NCBI GenBank assembly: GCA_007129655.1
Contig: SKVC01000154.1
Coordinates: 1 to 14,797 of the forward strand
Direction of reading: 5' to 3'
DNA: 14,797 nt
From: Thermoplasmata archaeon
Lineage (GTDB): Archaea; Thermoplasmatota; Thermoplasmata; Halarchaeoplasmatales; Halarchaeoplasmataceae
This document shows, one piece after another, positions 1 through 7,276 of this stretch; position 1 is the stretch's first letter; each line of letters starts with the position of its first letter. Made by a program: the position numbers and the translations under genes. The notes beneath the pieces are model-generated. The model saw only the letters and a program-made list of their open reading frames with translations, did not search any database and was not told the DNA's origin.

Positions 1-20
1 AAGATTTCTGGAGAGTTTGG

Positions 21-482
21 ATGCGTTTTGAGAAACTTCATGTACATTTCAGCATAATCCCGGAGAAAGAAGATTTTGCGAACTTCGAAGAATTTCCACA
101 CGAATGGGATTTCAAAGATGATTTCGATTTTGCAGATGTAAGCATATTAAAACTTATGGACCGGAGTCAGGCGGATAACCGTACTGGAGATTCTCTTGTT
201 ATCGAGTATTATAACGAGAACGACGACCTTAAAGTAGGAATGTTCTTCGAATTTTGTGAAGGAGAGTCTTATTACAAATACAGTGGTTGGAAAAGGATAT
301 TCGCACGATATTCACTGATGGACTATAAGTTCCCGTTAAGTAAAAAAGAGATGGATAAGTACCACGATATATTGAAAGAGGTTGTCAAAGTGTGGTATGA
401 ATCTCACCTGAAAGGAGATCGTTCGATCATAATCGACCACATAAAAGACAATTACGACAAGATCGAAGAGTATCCGGAATGA
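21..482 (+). CDS. Hypothetical acidic protein, 153 aa
   Basis: I do not recognise this protein. It is soluble in appearance, with no membrane segment, no cysteine cluster and no known motif. It is acidic and rich in aromatic residues, with an Asp/Glu/Phe-rich stretch at about residues 16-40 and a predicted helical C-terminal third (about residues 105-150). The ATG is preceded by GGAGA with 6-nt spacing, which supports this start. However, the reading frame stays open to the left edge of the window, so a longer protein beginning upstream cannot be excluded. A T-rich stretch follows the stop and may end its transcript ahead of the separate RPA promoter. Nothing links it functionally to the RPA genes except adjacency. 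Confidence 0.7.
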   Translation: MRFEKLHVHFSIIPEKEDFANFEEFPHEWDFKDDFDFADVSILKLMDRSQADNRTGDSLVIEYYNENDDLKVGMFFEFCEGESYYKYSGWKRIFARYSLMDYKFPLSKKEMDKYHDILKEVVKVWYESHLKGDRSIIIDHIKDNYDKIEEYPE

Positions 483-499
483 TCGAATTCAAAACCATT

Positions 500-520
500 T
501 CCCGTACTTTTACTTTTTTC
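500..520 (+). terminator. T-rich putative terminator after the first gene
   Basis: Runs of four and six T lie shortly after the stop codon of the first gene and ahead of the RPA promoter. Archaeal termination typically uses oligo-T tracts without a required hairpin. No strong stem is visible here, so this is a tentative call. Confidence 0.35.
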
Positions 521-541
521 AGTCATCCCCCCTAATAAGTG

Positions 542-548
542 TTATATA
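542..548 (+). promoter_or_regulatory. TATA box of the RPA operon
   Basis: TTATATA centred about 50 nt before the RPA start codon. The usual archaeal spacing would start the transcript near position 570 and leave a leader of about 25 nt. That leader carries only a weak GTGA Shine-Dalgarno-like element just before the ATG. Confidence 0.6.
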
Positions 549-595
549 CCGCTTGAGTCTTAGGGCAATCACTAAAAAAACAGAAGCGTGAAAAT

Positions 596-1900
596 ATGAA
601 TGAAAAAGAACTCGCGCCCCACATCGAAGACATAAACCGGGCGCTAAAAGGAAAAGCAAGCACAGACGAAATAGAAAAAGAAATACAGAATTTCCAGAAC
701 TATGGAATTAGTTTGGATAATGCAAAGAGAGCAATCGTTAAGAAATTCAACGGCGATCCCTCTCTGTTGTCTGTAAGTTCAGAAAAGAAGATAAACGATA
801 TACGCGGCGATGAAAAAGGTATTGATCTGAAGGCGCGCATCGTAAGTATACAGGATAAAACCATAGAAGTTGATGGTAATGAAAAAACTATATTCTATGG
901 AATACTCGGGGATGACACAGGTACGATATCTTTTACTTTATGGGAAGCTTTAGAAGTTCCGCTTGAGAAAGGTGATACCATACATCTGAAGAATGCCTAT
1001 GCCAATACATGGAACGATCAGGCACAGGTTAACATAGGGTCGCGGTCGAACATAAAGCTACTCGAAGATGATGAGGTACCACCATTTGAAAGTGAACCTC
1101 AGGTATGCGATCTAACAGATATAAGGGAAGGAATGAGGAATCTAGTGATAACCGCAAGGGTACTCTCCGTGGAAAAAAAGGTTGTTCAAACCGATAACGG
1201 TGAAAAAGATCTTTACACTGGAATACTCGCCGACGAAACCGGCAAAGTCCAGTTCAGTGCATGGCACGACTTTGGACTCGAGGAAGACCACGTTCTTCGT
1301 ATATCCGGCGGCTATGTCCGTTCATGGAGAGGAGTACCTCAGTTGAATTTTGATGATAAAGCTGAAGTAGAATTTTTAGATCACGATGAACTCCCGTCTC
1401 AAGAAGATCTCAGAGAAAATACAGTACTCACCATTTCACAACTCGCAAGGATGGGCGGTGCAGTAGATGCCATAATTGATGCCGTTATGATAGATATAAA
1501 AACAGGCAGCGGCCTGATATTCAGGTGCAGTGAGTGTAACCGAGTGATACAAAAGGGCGCCTGCAGAATACACGGTAAAGTCGACGGTGAAGCCGATCTG
1601 AGAGTTAAAGGTATAATCGATGATGGAACAGGAGCACTCACAGCGATAATAACTAAGGAACTAACCGAGGATATACTCGGTTACGATGTCGAACAAGCTA
1701 AATCCATCGCTAGAGACAAGATGGACCAAGACGCGGTTAAGGACGAACTCGAGGAGAGACTGATCGCTCAACCCCTCAGAGTTAGAGGTAACGTGACAAG
1801 CGACGAGTACGGCCTTATGCTTGTAGCTTCCGATGTCAAGTTCAAAACAGTGGACGTGGAGGCAGAGGCAAGAAAGTTACTGGACGAGGTGTGTGTGTGA
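596..1900 (+). CDS. rpa: Replication protein A, three OB folds plus zinc finger (434 aa)
   Basis: Single-stranded DNA-binding protein that coats exposed strands during replication, recombination and repair. A helical N-terminal segment (about residues 1-60) precedes OB fold 1 (about 65-157) and OB fold 2 (about 171-262). These two look like an internal duplication, with matching stretches FYGILGDDTGTISF and YTGILADETGKVQF. A third OB region (about 277-415) contains a C-x2-C-x8-C-x2-H zinc finger at Cys311, Cys314, Cys323 and His326, the arrangement seen in euryarchaeal RPAs. The ATG follows a clear TATA box. The gene is 46 nt upstream of its partner, and both are expected to be cotranscribed. 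Family assignment is firm. That it works with the downstream protein is inferred from conserved pairing in euryarchaea. Confidence 0.93.
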   Translation: MNEKELAPHIEDINRALKGKASTDEIEKEIQNFQNYGISLDNAKRAIVKKFNGDPSLLSVSSEKKINDIRGDEKGIDLKARIVSIQDKTIEVDGNEKTIFYGILGDDTGTISFTLWEALEVPLEKGDTIHLKNAYANTWNDQAQVNIGSRSNIKLLEDDEVPPFESEPQVCDLTDIREGMRNLVITARVLSVEKKVVQTDNGEKDLYTGILADETGKVQFSAWHDFGLEEDHVLRISGGYVRSWRGVPQLNFDDKAEVEFLDHDELPSQEDLRENTVLTISQLARMGGAVDAIIDAVMIDIKTGSGLIFRCSECNRVIQKGACRIHGKVDGEADLRVKGIIDDGTGALTAIITKELTEDILGYDVEQAKSIARDKMDQDAVKDELEERLIAQPLRVRGNVTSDEYGLMLVASDVKFKTVDVEAEARKLLDEVCV

Positions 1901-1928
1901 ATAACACACGCCCTCTTTCTTTCTGTAT

Positions 1929-1946
1929 TTATTTGGAGGAATAAAC
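1929..1946 (+). promoter_or_regulatory. Strong ribosome binding site of the RPA-associated gene
   Basis: GGAGGA lies 7 nt before the ATG at 1947. It fixes that start over the two in-frame methionines a few codons later (Met3 and Met4). It suggests efficient independent translation of the second operon gene. Confidence 0.6.
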
Positions 1947-2828
1947 ATGAGTATGATGAAAAGAGAAGTAGCATGGCGCATATTTGCTGACGAGTTCAAT
2001 AATTCAACCCTCGAAGCTGGCGGTGAATCTGAAAGATCCCCGTCTTATGTGGTTACCCCATTGGGAGCCATGGTGAACAGAATATATGTGGTTGGTGTGT
2101 TGACGGAGGTAGAGAATCGTGGAACTCCTGAAGAACCTATGTGGTTGGCAAGAGTTTCAGACCCCACAGGTACGTTCTTCATATCTGCCGGACAATTTCA
2201 ACCTGAAGTAGCTACGGTTTTATCCAATCTGGAACCACCTATATTTGTCGCCGTTGTAGGAAAAACCAACATATATAGACCCGATGAAGAAACAGTGTTA
2301 ACTTCCATACGCGCGGAAACGGTAAAAGAAGTAGATGAAGACCAGAGAAATTATTGGATACTAGAAGCCTCAAAGGGCATGAAAAACCGTTTAGAGGCTT
2401 CTGCGGAGGCATCGAAAATGGAAGAAGTATCTACTCAGGAATTGATAGACTTAGGCTATGATACGAAGATTGCAGAAGGTATAAAGAAGGCCTCAGAACA
2501 CTATGATAACATAAACTTTGAACGTTATTACAGTATACTCAATGACTCACTGCGATATGTCCTTCCGGAATATGAAAGACGCGCAGAGCTTAACAGATCT
2601 GAGAAAAAAGGAACTGATTCTTCCCTACTCGAAACAATAACAGAAACTATGAAAAGTATGGAAAGTGAAACAGACAATGAAGATGGTGTTGAGTATGAGG
2701 AAGTTAGAGATACAGTGATAGAAAGTGAAGGTATCACAATGTCCGAGTTTGACGAAGCAGTAACAGAGCTTATGCGTCAAGGAAAGATGCGAGAACCGGC
2801 TCTGGGTTATCTAAAACTGACTCTTTGA
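1947..2828 (+). CDS. RPA-associated protein (COG3390-type), 293 aa
   Basis: Euryarchaeal partner protein encoded next to RPA; homologues in haloarchaea are called Rpap and associate with their cognate RPA. The N-terminal part (about residues 35-130) is an OB fold, with the characteristic stretch VSDPTGTFFISAG at 70-82. A charged helical middle (about 135-245) follows, and a compact C-terminal winged-helix-like domain (about 248-293) ends in GYLKLTL. There are no cysteines for a zinc site. Its 3' end overlaps the convergent RuvX-like gene by 18 bp. Expected role: a subunit or modulator of the RPA complex in DNA repair and replication. The family is recognised with good confidence; the biochemical role comes from studied relatives, not from this sequence. 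Confidence 0.88.
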   Translation: MSMMKREVAWRIFADEFNNSTLEAGGESERSPSYVVTPLGAMVNRIYVVGVLTEVENRGTPEEPMWLARVSDPTGTFFISAGQFQPEVATVLSNLEPPIFVAVVGKTNIYRPDEETVLTSIRAETVKEVDEDQRNYWILEASKGMKNRLEASAEASKMEEVSTQELIDLGYDTKIAEGIKKASEHYDNINFERYYSILNDSLRYVLPEYERRAELNRSEKKGTDSSLLETITETMKSMESETDNEDGVEYEEVRDTVIESEGITMSEFDEAVTELMRQGKMREPALGYLKLTL

Positions 2829-3572
2829 GTCCTTCTTCTTTTTTTGAAGGGCGATCGCCTCTTTCAAATTGAGATCCCCTTCTACCACTTTCTTGGCGAG
2901 ATCCCGAGATATAGTTATCTCTCCCTCGCTCTTTATCCGGCTTCTACGCTGCATATCTCTCTGTTCTCCAACAGTAGATTCTACAGCATACTCTCCTACA
3001 ACGAGCTCTCCGAAACTCATAGCTATCTCTTTAGCAGCTTCCAGGTCCGGGCTTACTCCACATTTGGTGGTTCTTTCTTCGTTAACTATCTCCATTATCA
3101 CAGGTAGTTCTCTTAGAACAGTTATAGTCCTATTTCGATTGGTTCTGTCTCCGTGGCCGATTCTAACTATCATGCTATGGTATTCGTAACCTCTCATGTA
3201 ACGTTCTACAATATTCTTCACATCTTCAGGTGAATCCGCATATGCGGATTCCAATACCTGCCCGTCCCCTATAAGTGCTACACCGGGTTTGTAGCCCGGA
3301 TCTATTCCCACAATCATCTGTTGATAAGATGCTTTACCCGAGAGTATCGAAAGAGCCTTTCTTACCCCATCCCTGATATCCTCTGAAACGGCTACTACGT
3401 TATCAAAATATATTGCATCTCGCTCTAACTCTGTAGTTATAACCACTCCTACGTCTTCGGGCACATCGTTCTTAGGCGAAAGGCTGATAAAAGGTATGTC
3501 ACGTTGCTTAAGTTCCTTTACAATGTCGTAATAGAACCTGAAATTATCCGTGACAACGGCTATTATCTTCAC
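2811..3572 (-). CDS. RuvX/YqgF-like RNase H fold protein with extra N-terminal domain
   Basis: The middle of this 253-aa protein carries the signatures of the RuvC/YqgF branch of the RNase H fold. MIVGIDPGYKPGVALI (86-101) supplies the first catalytic Asp (Asp91), NEERTT (164-169) matches the third YqgF motif, and PDLEAAKEIA (175-184) supplies the final Asp (Asp176). Proteins of this fold are Holliday-junction resolvases or RNA-processing nucleases. Residues 1-80 form an extra alpha/beta domain not found in bacterial RuvX. The C-terminal 60 residues are basic and end in a Lys-rich tail, which may bind nucleic acid. The start is GTG. A TATA box about 28 nt upstream indicates a leaderless transcript. 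The gene converges on and overlaps the RPA operon. Nuclease activity is inferred from motifs only. Confidence 0.75.
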   Translation of the reverse strand: MKIIAVVTDNFRFYYDIVKELKQRDIPFISLSPKNDVPEDVGVVITTELERDAIYFDNVVAVSEDIRDGVRKALSILSGKASYQQMIVGIDPGYKPGVALIGDGQVLESAYADSPEDVKNIVERYMRGYEYHSMIVRIGHGDRTNRNRTITVLRELPVIMEIVNEERTTKCGVSPDLEAAKEIAMSFGELVVGEYAVESTVGEQRDMQRRSRIKSEGEITISRDLAKKVVEGDLNLKEAIALQKKKKDSKSQF

Positions 3573-3596
3573 GATAGGGACTATCTCTTACGAACC

Positions 3597-3604
3597 ATAT
3601 AATA
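3597..3604 (-). promoter_or_regulatory. TATA box of the RuvX-like gene
   Basis: TATTATAT read on the minus strand, centred about 28 nt before the GTG start. The predicted transcript starts at or within a few nucleotides of the start codon, and no Shine-Dalgarno sequence is visible. Both points favour leaderless translation and support the GTG start. Confidence 0.55.
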
Positions 3605-3628
3605 TTTTTGAGTGCCGTCGGATCGTAT

Positions 3629-4984
3629 TCACTCTAAGGGCGGGGCCATCTTAATATGTCCCACATCCATCATGGTTTTCGTTTGTTTTCTGCTTTTAAG
3701 GATGATCTCTTCGGCGATATCTCTGAGTTCATCTTCGCTCAGTTTCAATCTTGCGAGTCCTTGGTCGATAGCCTTCATCCCTACTCGGACAGCCTGTCTA
3801 ATGAAAACTTCAGTATTATCCATTGTTGGAACTAGGTAATCCTCGTGGATACCCTGCTCTTCGGCCACTTCTGCTATGGCGTAAGCTGCTTCGATATGCA
3901 TCTCATCAGATATCGTAGATGCTCGCACGTCAAGAGTGCCTCTGAATATTCCCGGGAATCCGATGGAATTATTGACCTGGTTAGGAAAATCCGAACGTCC
4001 TGTGCCCACTATCCGCACGCCAGCTTCCTTGGCCTCCCATGGCCATATCTCAGGTATGGGATTCGCCTCGGCGAACAGTATAGCATCGTCATTCATCTTA
4101 GTCAACCATTCCTTTTTGATAGTGTCCGGCCCTGGTTTGGAAGCTGCGACGACTACATCCTTTTCAGCTATGAGTTCCGGTATACCTCCGTCCATCTTTT
4201 CTTTGTTCGTTTTGTGTGCAAATTCCCATTTCATCGGTGTCTTTTCTTTGTCGAGGTCCTCTCTGGCAGAGTGCAGTAGTCCCGTTGAATCGCATAGATA
4301 CAGGTTGCTGCCGGGTACACCTGCTTTCAGCAAAGTTCTTGCAAGACAAATGTTTGCGGCACCGGATCCTATCAGACCGATCTTAGCTCTGTTTAGGGAT
4401 TTTCCCGCTACTTTTAAGCCGTTGATAATACCTGCAAGGGTTATCGCGGCAGTACCCTGTTGATCATCGTGCCAAACGGGTATATCCATCTCCTCTCGTA
4501 ATCTGTCCAGTACATAGAAACACTTGGGTTTGGATATATCTTCAAGGTTGATACCCCCGAAAGATGGTGCCAACCATTTGACAAACTGGACTATATCGTC
4601 CGGGTCGTGGGCATTTATACAGATCGGAAATGCATCAACACCACCGAGGTACTTGAAAAGAAGTCCTTTTCCTTCCATGACCGGCATACTAGCTTCCGGT
4701 CCGATATCACCAAGGCCGAGAACACGGCTACCGTCGCTTACAACTGCCACATTGTTCCATTTATTTGTATGTTCGTAAACCTTCTGGGGATTTTCATGTA
4801 TGTCAAGGCACGGTTTCGCCACTCCAGGAGTATACCAAACACCAAAATCATCAAAATCCTTTACCTGTACCTTAGGAGAAACCTCTATCTTCCCTCTGTA
4901 AAAGGGATGCCACTTCATAGCTTTCTTTGCAGGTTCTTCAGCTTTCTTCAATAACTCTTCCTTGGTTACCTTTTTTTCAGACAT
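3629..4984 (-). CDS. Malic enzyme (malate dehydrogenase, decarboxylating), 451 aa
   Basis: Converts malate to pyruvate and CO2 with reduction of NAD(P), linking the C4 acid pool to pyruvate. In the N-terminal catalytic domain the candidate catalytic Tyr is Tyr51 (VWYTPGVA) and Lys is Lys106 (MEGKGLLFKYLGG). The metal ligands are Glu148-Asp149 and Asp173 (VWHDDQQGTA). The Rossmann domain begins near 195 with GLIGSGAANICLA (203-215), and an acidic residue (Asp232) follows the second strand. The signature PNQVNNSIGFPGIFRG (334-349) is intact. There is no phosphotransacetylase extension, so this is the short type. I chose ATG 4984 over an in-frame TTG at 5005 because the family begins near there and the TATA box fits a near-leaderless transcript. 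NAD versus NADP preference is not decidable here. Confidence 0.95.
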   Translation of the reverse strand: MSEKKVTKEELLKKAEEPAKKAMKWHPFYRGKIEVSPKVQVKDFDDFGVWYTPGVAKPCLDIHENPQKVYEHTNKWNNVAVVSDGSRVLGLGDIGPEASMPVMEGKGLLFKYLGGVDAFPICINAHDPDDIVQFVKWLAPSFGGINLEDISKPKCFYVLDRLREEMDIPVWHDDQQGTAAITLAGIINGLKVAGKSLNRAKIGLIGSGAANICLARTLLKAGVPGSNLYLCDSTGLLHSAREDLDKEKTPMKWEFAHKTNKEKMDGGIPELIAEKDVVVAASKPGPDTIKKEWLTKMNDDAILFAEANPIPEIWPWEAKEAGVRIVGTGRSDFPNQVNNSIGFPGIFRGTLDVRASTISDEMHIEAAYAIAEVAEEQGIHEDYLVPTMDNTEVFIRQAVRVGMKAIDQGLARLKLSEDELRDIAEEIILKSRKQTKTMMDVGHIKMAPPLE

Positions 4985-5015
4985 GATTAGACACCGATTG
5001 TCCAAAAAAACCCAT

Positions 5016-5024
5016 GTATAAAAA
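5016..5024 (-). promoter_or_regulatory. TATA box of the malic enzyme gene
   Basis: TTTTTATAC on the minus strand, centred about 36 nt before the ATG at 4984. It predicts a transcript beginning close to 4995 with a leader of roughly 10 nt. The in-frame TTG at 5005 would then lie upstream of the transcript, which supports the shorter protein. Confidence 0.55.
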
Positions 5025-5039
5025 GTTATGTCAACGGAA

Positions 5040-5600
5040 TCATAGCAAATTAAACATGAAACTAGTACCTAGAGTTAGGAAAAGGCCGAGAATTATCGCC
5101 ATTGCTAGTAGCATAAAACCACGGATCAAGTTATCCAGATGTTCCGCAGTCGCGGCTCCGTATATCAATCCGAGTGCTAAAACCAATACTCCTACACTGT
5201 TCAAAACCAATGAAATATGCAGGAGATCTATATCCTCGTCGGCTGCGTTTTCTTCTCCGATGGATCCGGCGACCAATCCAAAAATAATAGTATATCCTAT
5301 CATCAATAATACTATTCCGATTATAGATATATATAAAAATCCGTTTTTCGCTTTGATCCTCATCGAAGCCGCAGGCAGTCGACTGGGTGTAAAACCTTTG
5401 TTCTTCCTGCCTTCGAAATTGATCTTATCTTCATTTTCTAAATCGGGTAAACTATGTTCTTCTGTGAAGGTATCCGGTTGTTCATGGTTCCATCTAAAAA
5501 CCCTACCGCAATTTATGCACGAGCCTGAACCGTCGTCATAGAATTCTAGTTCTTCTTTTCCACATTGGGAACAAATGCCTTCTTTTGGTTTCTCTACCAT
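5040..5600 (-). CDS. Zinc-ribbon protein with three membrane helices, 186 aa
   Basis: I do not recognise a named family. The N-terminus is a zinc ribbon with Cys10, Cys13, Cys28 and Cys31 (CSQC and CINC). A polar acidic linker (about 38-82) follows, then three hydrophobic helices at about 88-112, 127-150 and 160-184. The acidic loop between helices 1 and 2 (GEENAADEDID) probably lies on the opposite face from the basic stretch before helix 1 (RIKAK), which would keep the zinc ribbon in the cytoplasm. I chose ATG 5600 rather than an in-frame TTG at 5663, because AGGTGG lies 4 nt before that ATG and the TTG lies inside the end of kae1. It follows kae1 by 50 nt and is probably cotranscribed with it. 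No function is claimed. Confidence 0.8.
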   Translation of the reverse strand: MVEKPKEGICSQCGKEELEFYDDGSGSCINCGRVFRWNHEQPDTFTEEHSLPDLENEDKINFEGRKNKGFTPSRLPAASMRIKAKNGFLYISIIGIVLLMIGYTIIFGLVAGSIGEENAADEDIDLLHISLVLNSVGVLVLALGLIYGAATAEHLDNLIRGFMLLAMAIILGLFLTLGTSFMFNLL

Positions 5601-5629
5601 TGATCCACCTTTTACCCCATTAAATTCAT

Positions 5630-5654
5630 TTTCGATTAAATAACTTTCGATTAA
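5630..5654 (+). repeat. Direct repeat TTTCGATTAA x2 at 15-bp period
   Basis: Two identical 10-bp copies start at 5630 and 5645, across the end of kae1 and just upstream of the zinc-ribbon membrane gene. They could be a tandem operator or AT-rich coincidence; I see no other copy near a promoter in the window. Confidence 0.4.
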
Positions 5655-6622
5655 TTTCTCCAAAGTATTTCAACATCGTCCGTTCGATGATTCGGTTTGA
5701 TATGACTATTCTCAACGGTTATCTCCATACCTGCTTGATACATAAGATATCCTGTCCATGCGATCATGGCTCCGTTATCCACGCAAAGACCTCCATCGGG
5801 CACGTAGGTTTCTGCCCCTCTTTCTCTTGCCATCGTTGATGCCATATCCCTTAAACGTTTATTTCTGACTACTCCGCCTCCCAGGAGTACTTCCGATTTT
5901 CTTGTATGTGCGAGTGCCCTTTCAGTAACTTCGGTCAACATTGCGAACGTAGTTTCCTGCAGAGAAAAACAAATATCCTCCATGGCTTCGTCTGAATTCA
6001 AAGCGGCGGTAAGAATTCCGGAGAAGGAGACGTCCATACCTTTGACGCTATATGGTAATTCTATCAATTTGGAGCCCTTCTTTGCTTTTTGTTCTATCGC
6101 CGGTCCTGCCGGAAATGGTATCCCGTGGGCCCTGCCAAATTTATCCAGCATATTACCCAGACCTATATCCAGGGTTTCACCGAAAACCCGGTACCTTCCT
6201 CGGCTGAACGCTATGACCTGCGTATTTCCTCCGGAGGCATAAAGTAGAACCGGATCTTCAGCATCGGTTACCAAACGTCCTATTTCAAGATGTGCTATAC
6301 AGTGATTGACTCCGACTAAAGGCACTCCCAAGGAAATCGACATAGCTCTAGCAGCAGTCGCTACTGTACGGAGTGCCGGTCCTAAACCGGGTCCTTGGGA
6401 AAAAGCGATAACATCTATATCATCGACCCCTGTATCCGCTTCTCTCAGTGCTCTTGATATGGTATCGCTCATGTTAGCTGCATGGTGATTTGCGGCTTCA
6501 CGAGGGTGTATCCCTTCTGTTGCAGGATAAGTTAGTATAATGTTTGATAATACATTACCTTGGTCATCAACTATACCTACACCGAGTGTGTGAGCTGTTC
6601 CCTCAAAGCCCAATGTGTACAT
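5651..6622 (-). CDS. kae1: KEOPS subunit Kae1, tRNA threonylcarbamoyltransferase (323 aa)
   Basis: Catalytic subunit of KEOPS. It transfers the threonylcarbamoyl group from TC-AMP to A37 of ANN-decoding tRNAs (t6A37). It has the ASKHA fold, with a first phosphate region at GFEGTAHTLGVGI (5-17) and the HHAAN segment (46-50). Its metal ligands align with the experimentally known archaeal set: His107, His111, Tyr128 and Asp282, in NHCIAH, LLYASGGNTQ and VDNGAMIAW. At 323 residues this is Kae1 alone; many archaea carry a Kae1-Bud32 kinase fusion, so Bud32 must be encoded elsewhere. The usual GGVAAN motif reads GGGVVRN here (248-254). It lies 33 nt downstream of the DUF5679 gene. A weak TTTATTTT element about 25 nt before its ATG could be its own promoter. 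Confidence 0.96.
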   Translation of the reverse strand: MYTLGFEGTAHTLGVGIVDDQGNVLSNIILTYPATEGIHPREAANHHAANMSDTISRALREADTGVDDIDVIAFSQGPGLGPALRTVATAARAMSISLGVPLVGVNHCIAHLEIGRLVTDAEDPVLLYASGGNTQVIAFSRGRYRVFGETLDIGLGNMLDKFGRAHGIPFPAGPAIEQKAKKGSKLIELPYSVKGMDVSFSGILTAALNSDEAMEDICFSLQETTFAMLTEVTERALAHTRKSEVLLGGGVVRNKRLRDMASTMARERGAETYVPDGGLCVDNGAMIAWTGYLMYQAGMEITVENSHIKPNHRTDDVEILWRN

Positions 6623-6655
6623 GTTAATAATAAAAAGAAAAGAAAATAAAGGGTT

Positions 6656-6796
6656 TTATTTTCCGATTCGGTATACGCCAGTGTCGCAATCCGGGCACTT
6701 ACCCTTTGTTGCTGGTCTGCCGTTCTTCATCGTTACTTTTTTGGCATCTTTTACTTCTACCTTTTTCCTGCATTTTACACAGTATGCTTGTGTCAT
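6656..6796 (-). CDS. DUF5679-type small zinc protein, 46 aa
   Basis: A 46-residue protein built around one treble-clef-like or ribbon zinc site: CVKC near the N-terminus and CPDC about 27 residues later, separated by a basic segment with KNGRPATKGKCP. This matches the short, widespread DUF5679 family, whose function is unknown and which resembles the zinc modules of topoisomerase C-termini. An in-frame upstream extension to 6847 exists. I chose ATG 6796 because GGAGTGA lies 5 nt before it, family members have this length, and the TATA box falls inside the longer version. It sits between the RNase P RNA gene and kae1, all on the same strand. A role with RNA or DNA is plausible but is inference. 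Confidence 0.85.
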   Translation of the reverse strand: MTQAYCVKCRKKVEVKDAKKVTMKNGRPATKGKCPDCDTGVYRIGK

Positions 6797-6828
6797 GTTA
6801 TTCACTCCTACGGCAGATAGGGATAGGA

Positions 6829-6836
6829 GTATTAAA
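6829..6836 (-). promoter_or_regulatory. TATA-like element of the DUF5679 gene
   Basis: TTTAATAC on the minus strand, about 37 nt before the ATG. It predicts a leader of about 12 nt that just includes the GGAGTGA ribosome binding site. This would allow the gene, and possibly kae1, to be expressed independently of the RNase P RNA gene. Confidence 0.45.
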
Positions 6837-6854
6837 GGTTTCCTCATAAAACAG

Positions 6855-6876
6855 CCTATTTTACCTATAAAATAGG
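6855..6876 (-). terminator. Perfect 9-bp hairpin at the 3' end of RNase P RNA
   Basis: Inverted repeat with arms CCTATTTTA and TAAAATAGG around a 4-nt loop, no mismatch. The arm nearest the RNA gene shares four bases (6873-6876) with the 3' strand of RNase P helix P1, so the two structures exclude each other. It may mark transcript termination or 3' processing. Archaeal terminators do not need hairpins, so the role is uncertain. Confidence 0.45.
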
Positions 6877-7254
6877 TCAGGTGACCGTAGTAAGCCCCTT
6901 TCTGTTTTAAACGGCATTCGTCTATGCGTCCTACCTGTCGGTCACTGGAGGTTCATCCCGATCAGTTTGGACTTGCTCCGGTGGGGAAGTCGCCGTTTCA
7001 ACGGTCCCTCCGAGTCAGCGTTCAGCGGGTTATCTCACCTTCCTCACGGAAGGCTTCGCACACTTCATAACTCGTCGGAGGACGTGTCGTTTCTGCGCCC
7101 CATTGGGTTTTATCCCAATGTCCTTGGAGGATATACCTCCTTTGGATTACCGAGATTCTCACCTCGCTGCTTCATAAGTGCAGCCCACTTTCCAGGGGAG
7201 AGGGGACTTTCCTCAGAGTCGAACTCCGTGAACCGTTCTCGGTCTCCTGACCTA
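6873..7254 (-). ncRNA. rnpB: RNase P RNA, archaeal type A (about 382 nt)
   Basis: RNA component of ribonuclease P, which removes tRNA 5' leaders. The diagnostic conserved region I, GAGGAAAGTCC, lies at 7204-7214 on the minus strand. Region V, beginning ACAGAAAGG and running through GGCTTACTACGG, lies at 6885-6905; together they form the P4 core. The ends are set by helix P1: the 9-base strand at 7246-7254 pairs perfectly with 6873-6881. After a single A-A mismatch, five more pairs follow (7240-7244 with 6883-6887). A TATA box ends about 26 nt before the predicted 5' end, giving independent support. The 101-codon open frame over 6967-7272 on the plus strand is a by-product. This gene accounts for the only long stretch without protein-coding genes (6848-7302). 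Confidence 0.95.
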
Positions 7255-7276
7255 ATATATAATTTGGACTAAGAAG

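Noticed and set aside
3845..4463. Long plus-strand open frames opposite malic enzyme
   Set aside because: The minus-strand malic enzyme has intact motifs throughout; the opposite frames are low-complexity by-products with no ribosome binding site.
5601..5663. N-terminal extension of the zinc-ribbon membrane protein from a TTG
   Set aside because: The internal ATG at 5600 has a strong AGGTGG ribosome binding site, and the extension overlaps the end of kae1.
6797..6847. N-terminal extension of the DUF5679 protein
   Set aside because: It would cover the TATA element and ribosome binding site, and family members are about 46 residues long.
6967..7272. Plus-strand open frame of 101 codons
   Set aside because: It lies entirely over the RNase P RNA gene on the opposite strand; the conserved RNA regions and helix P1 explain the sequence.
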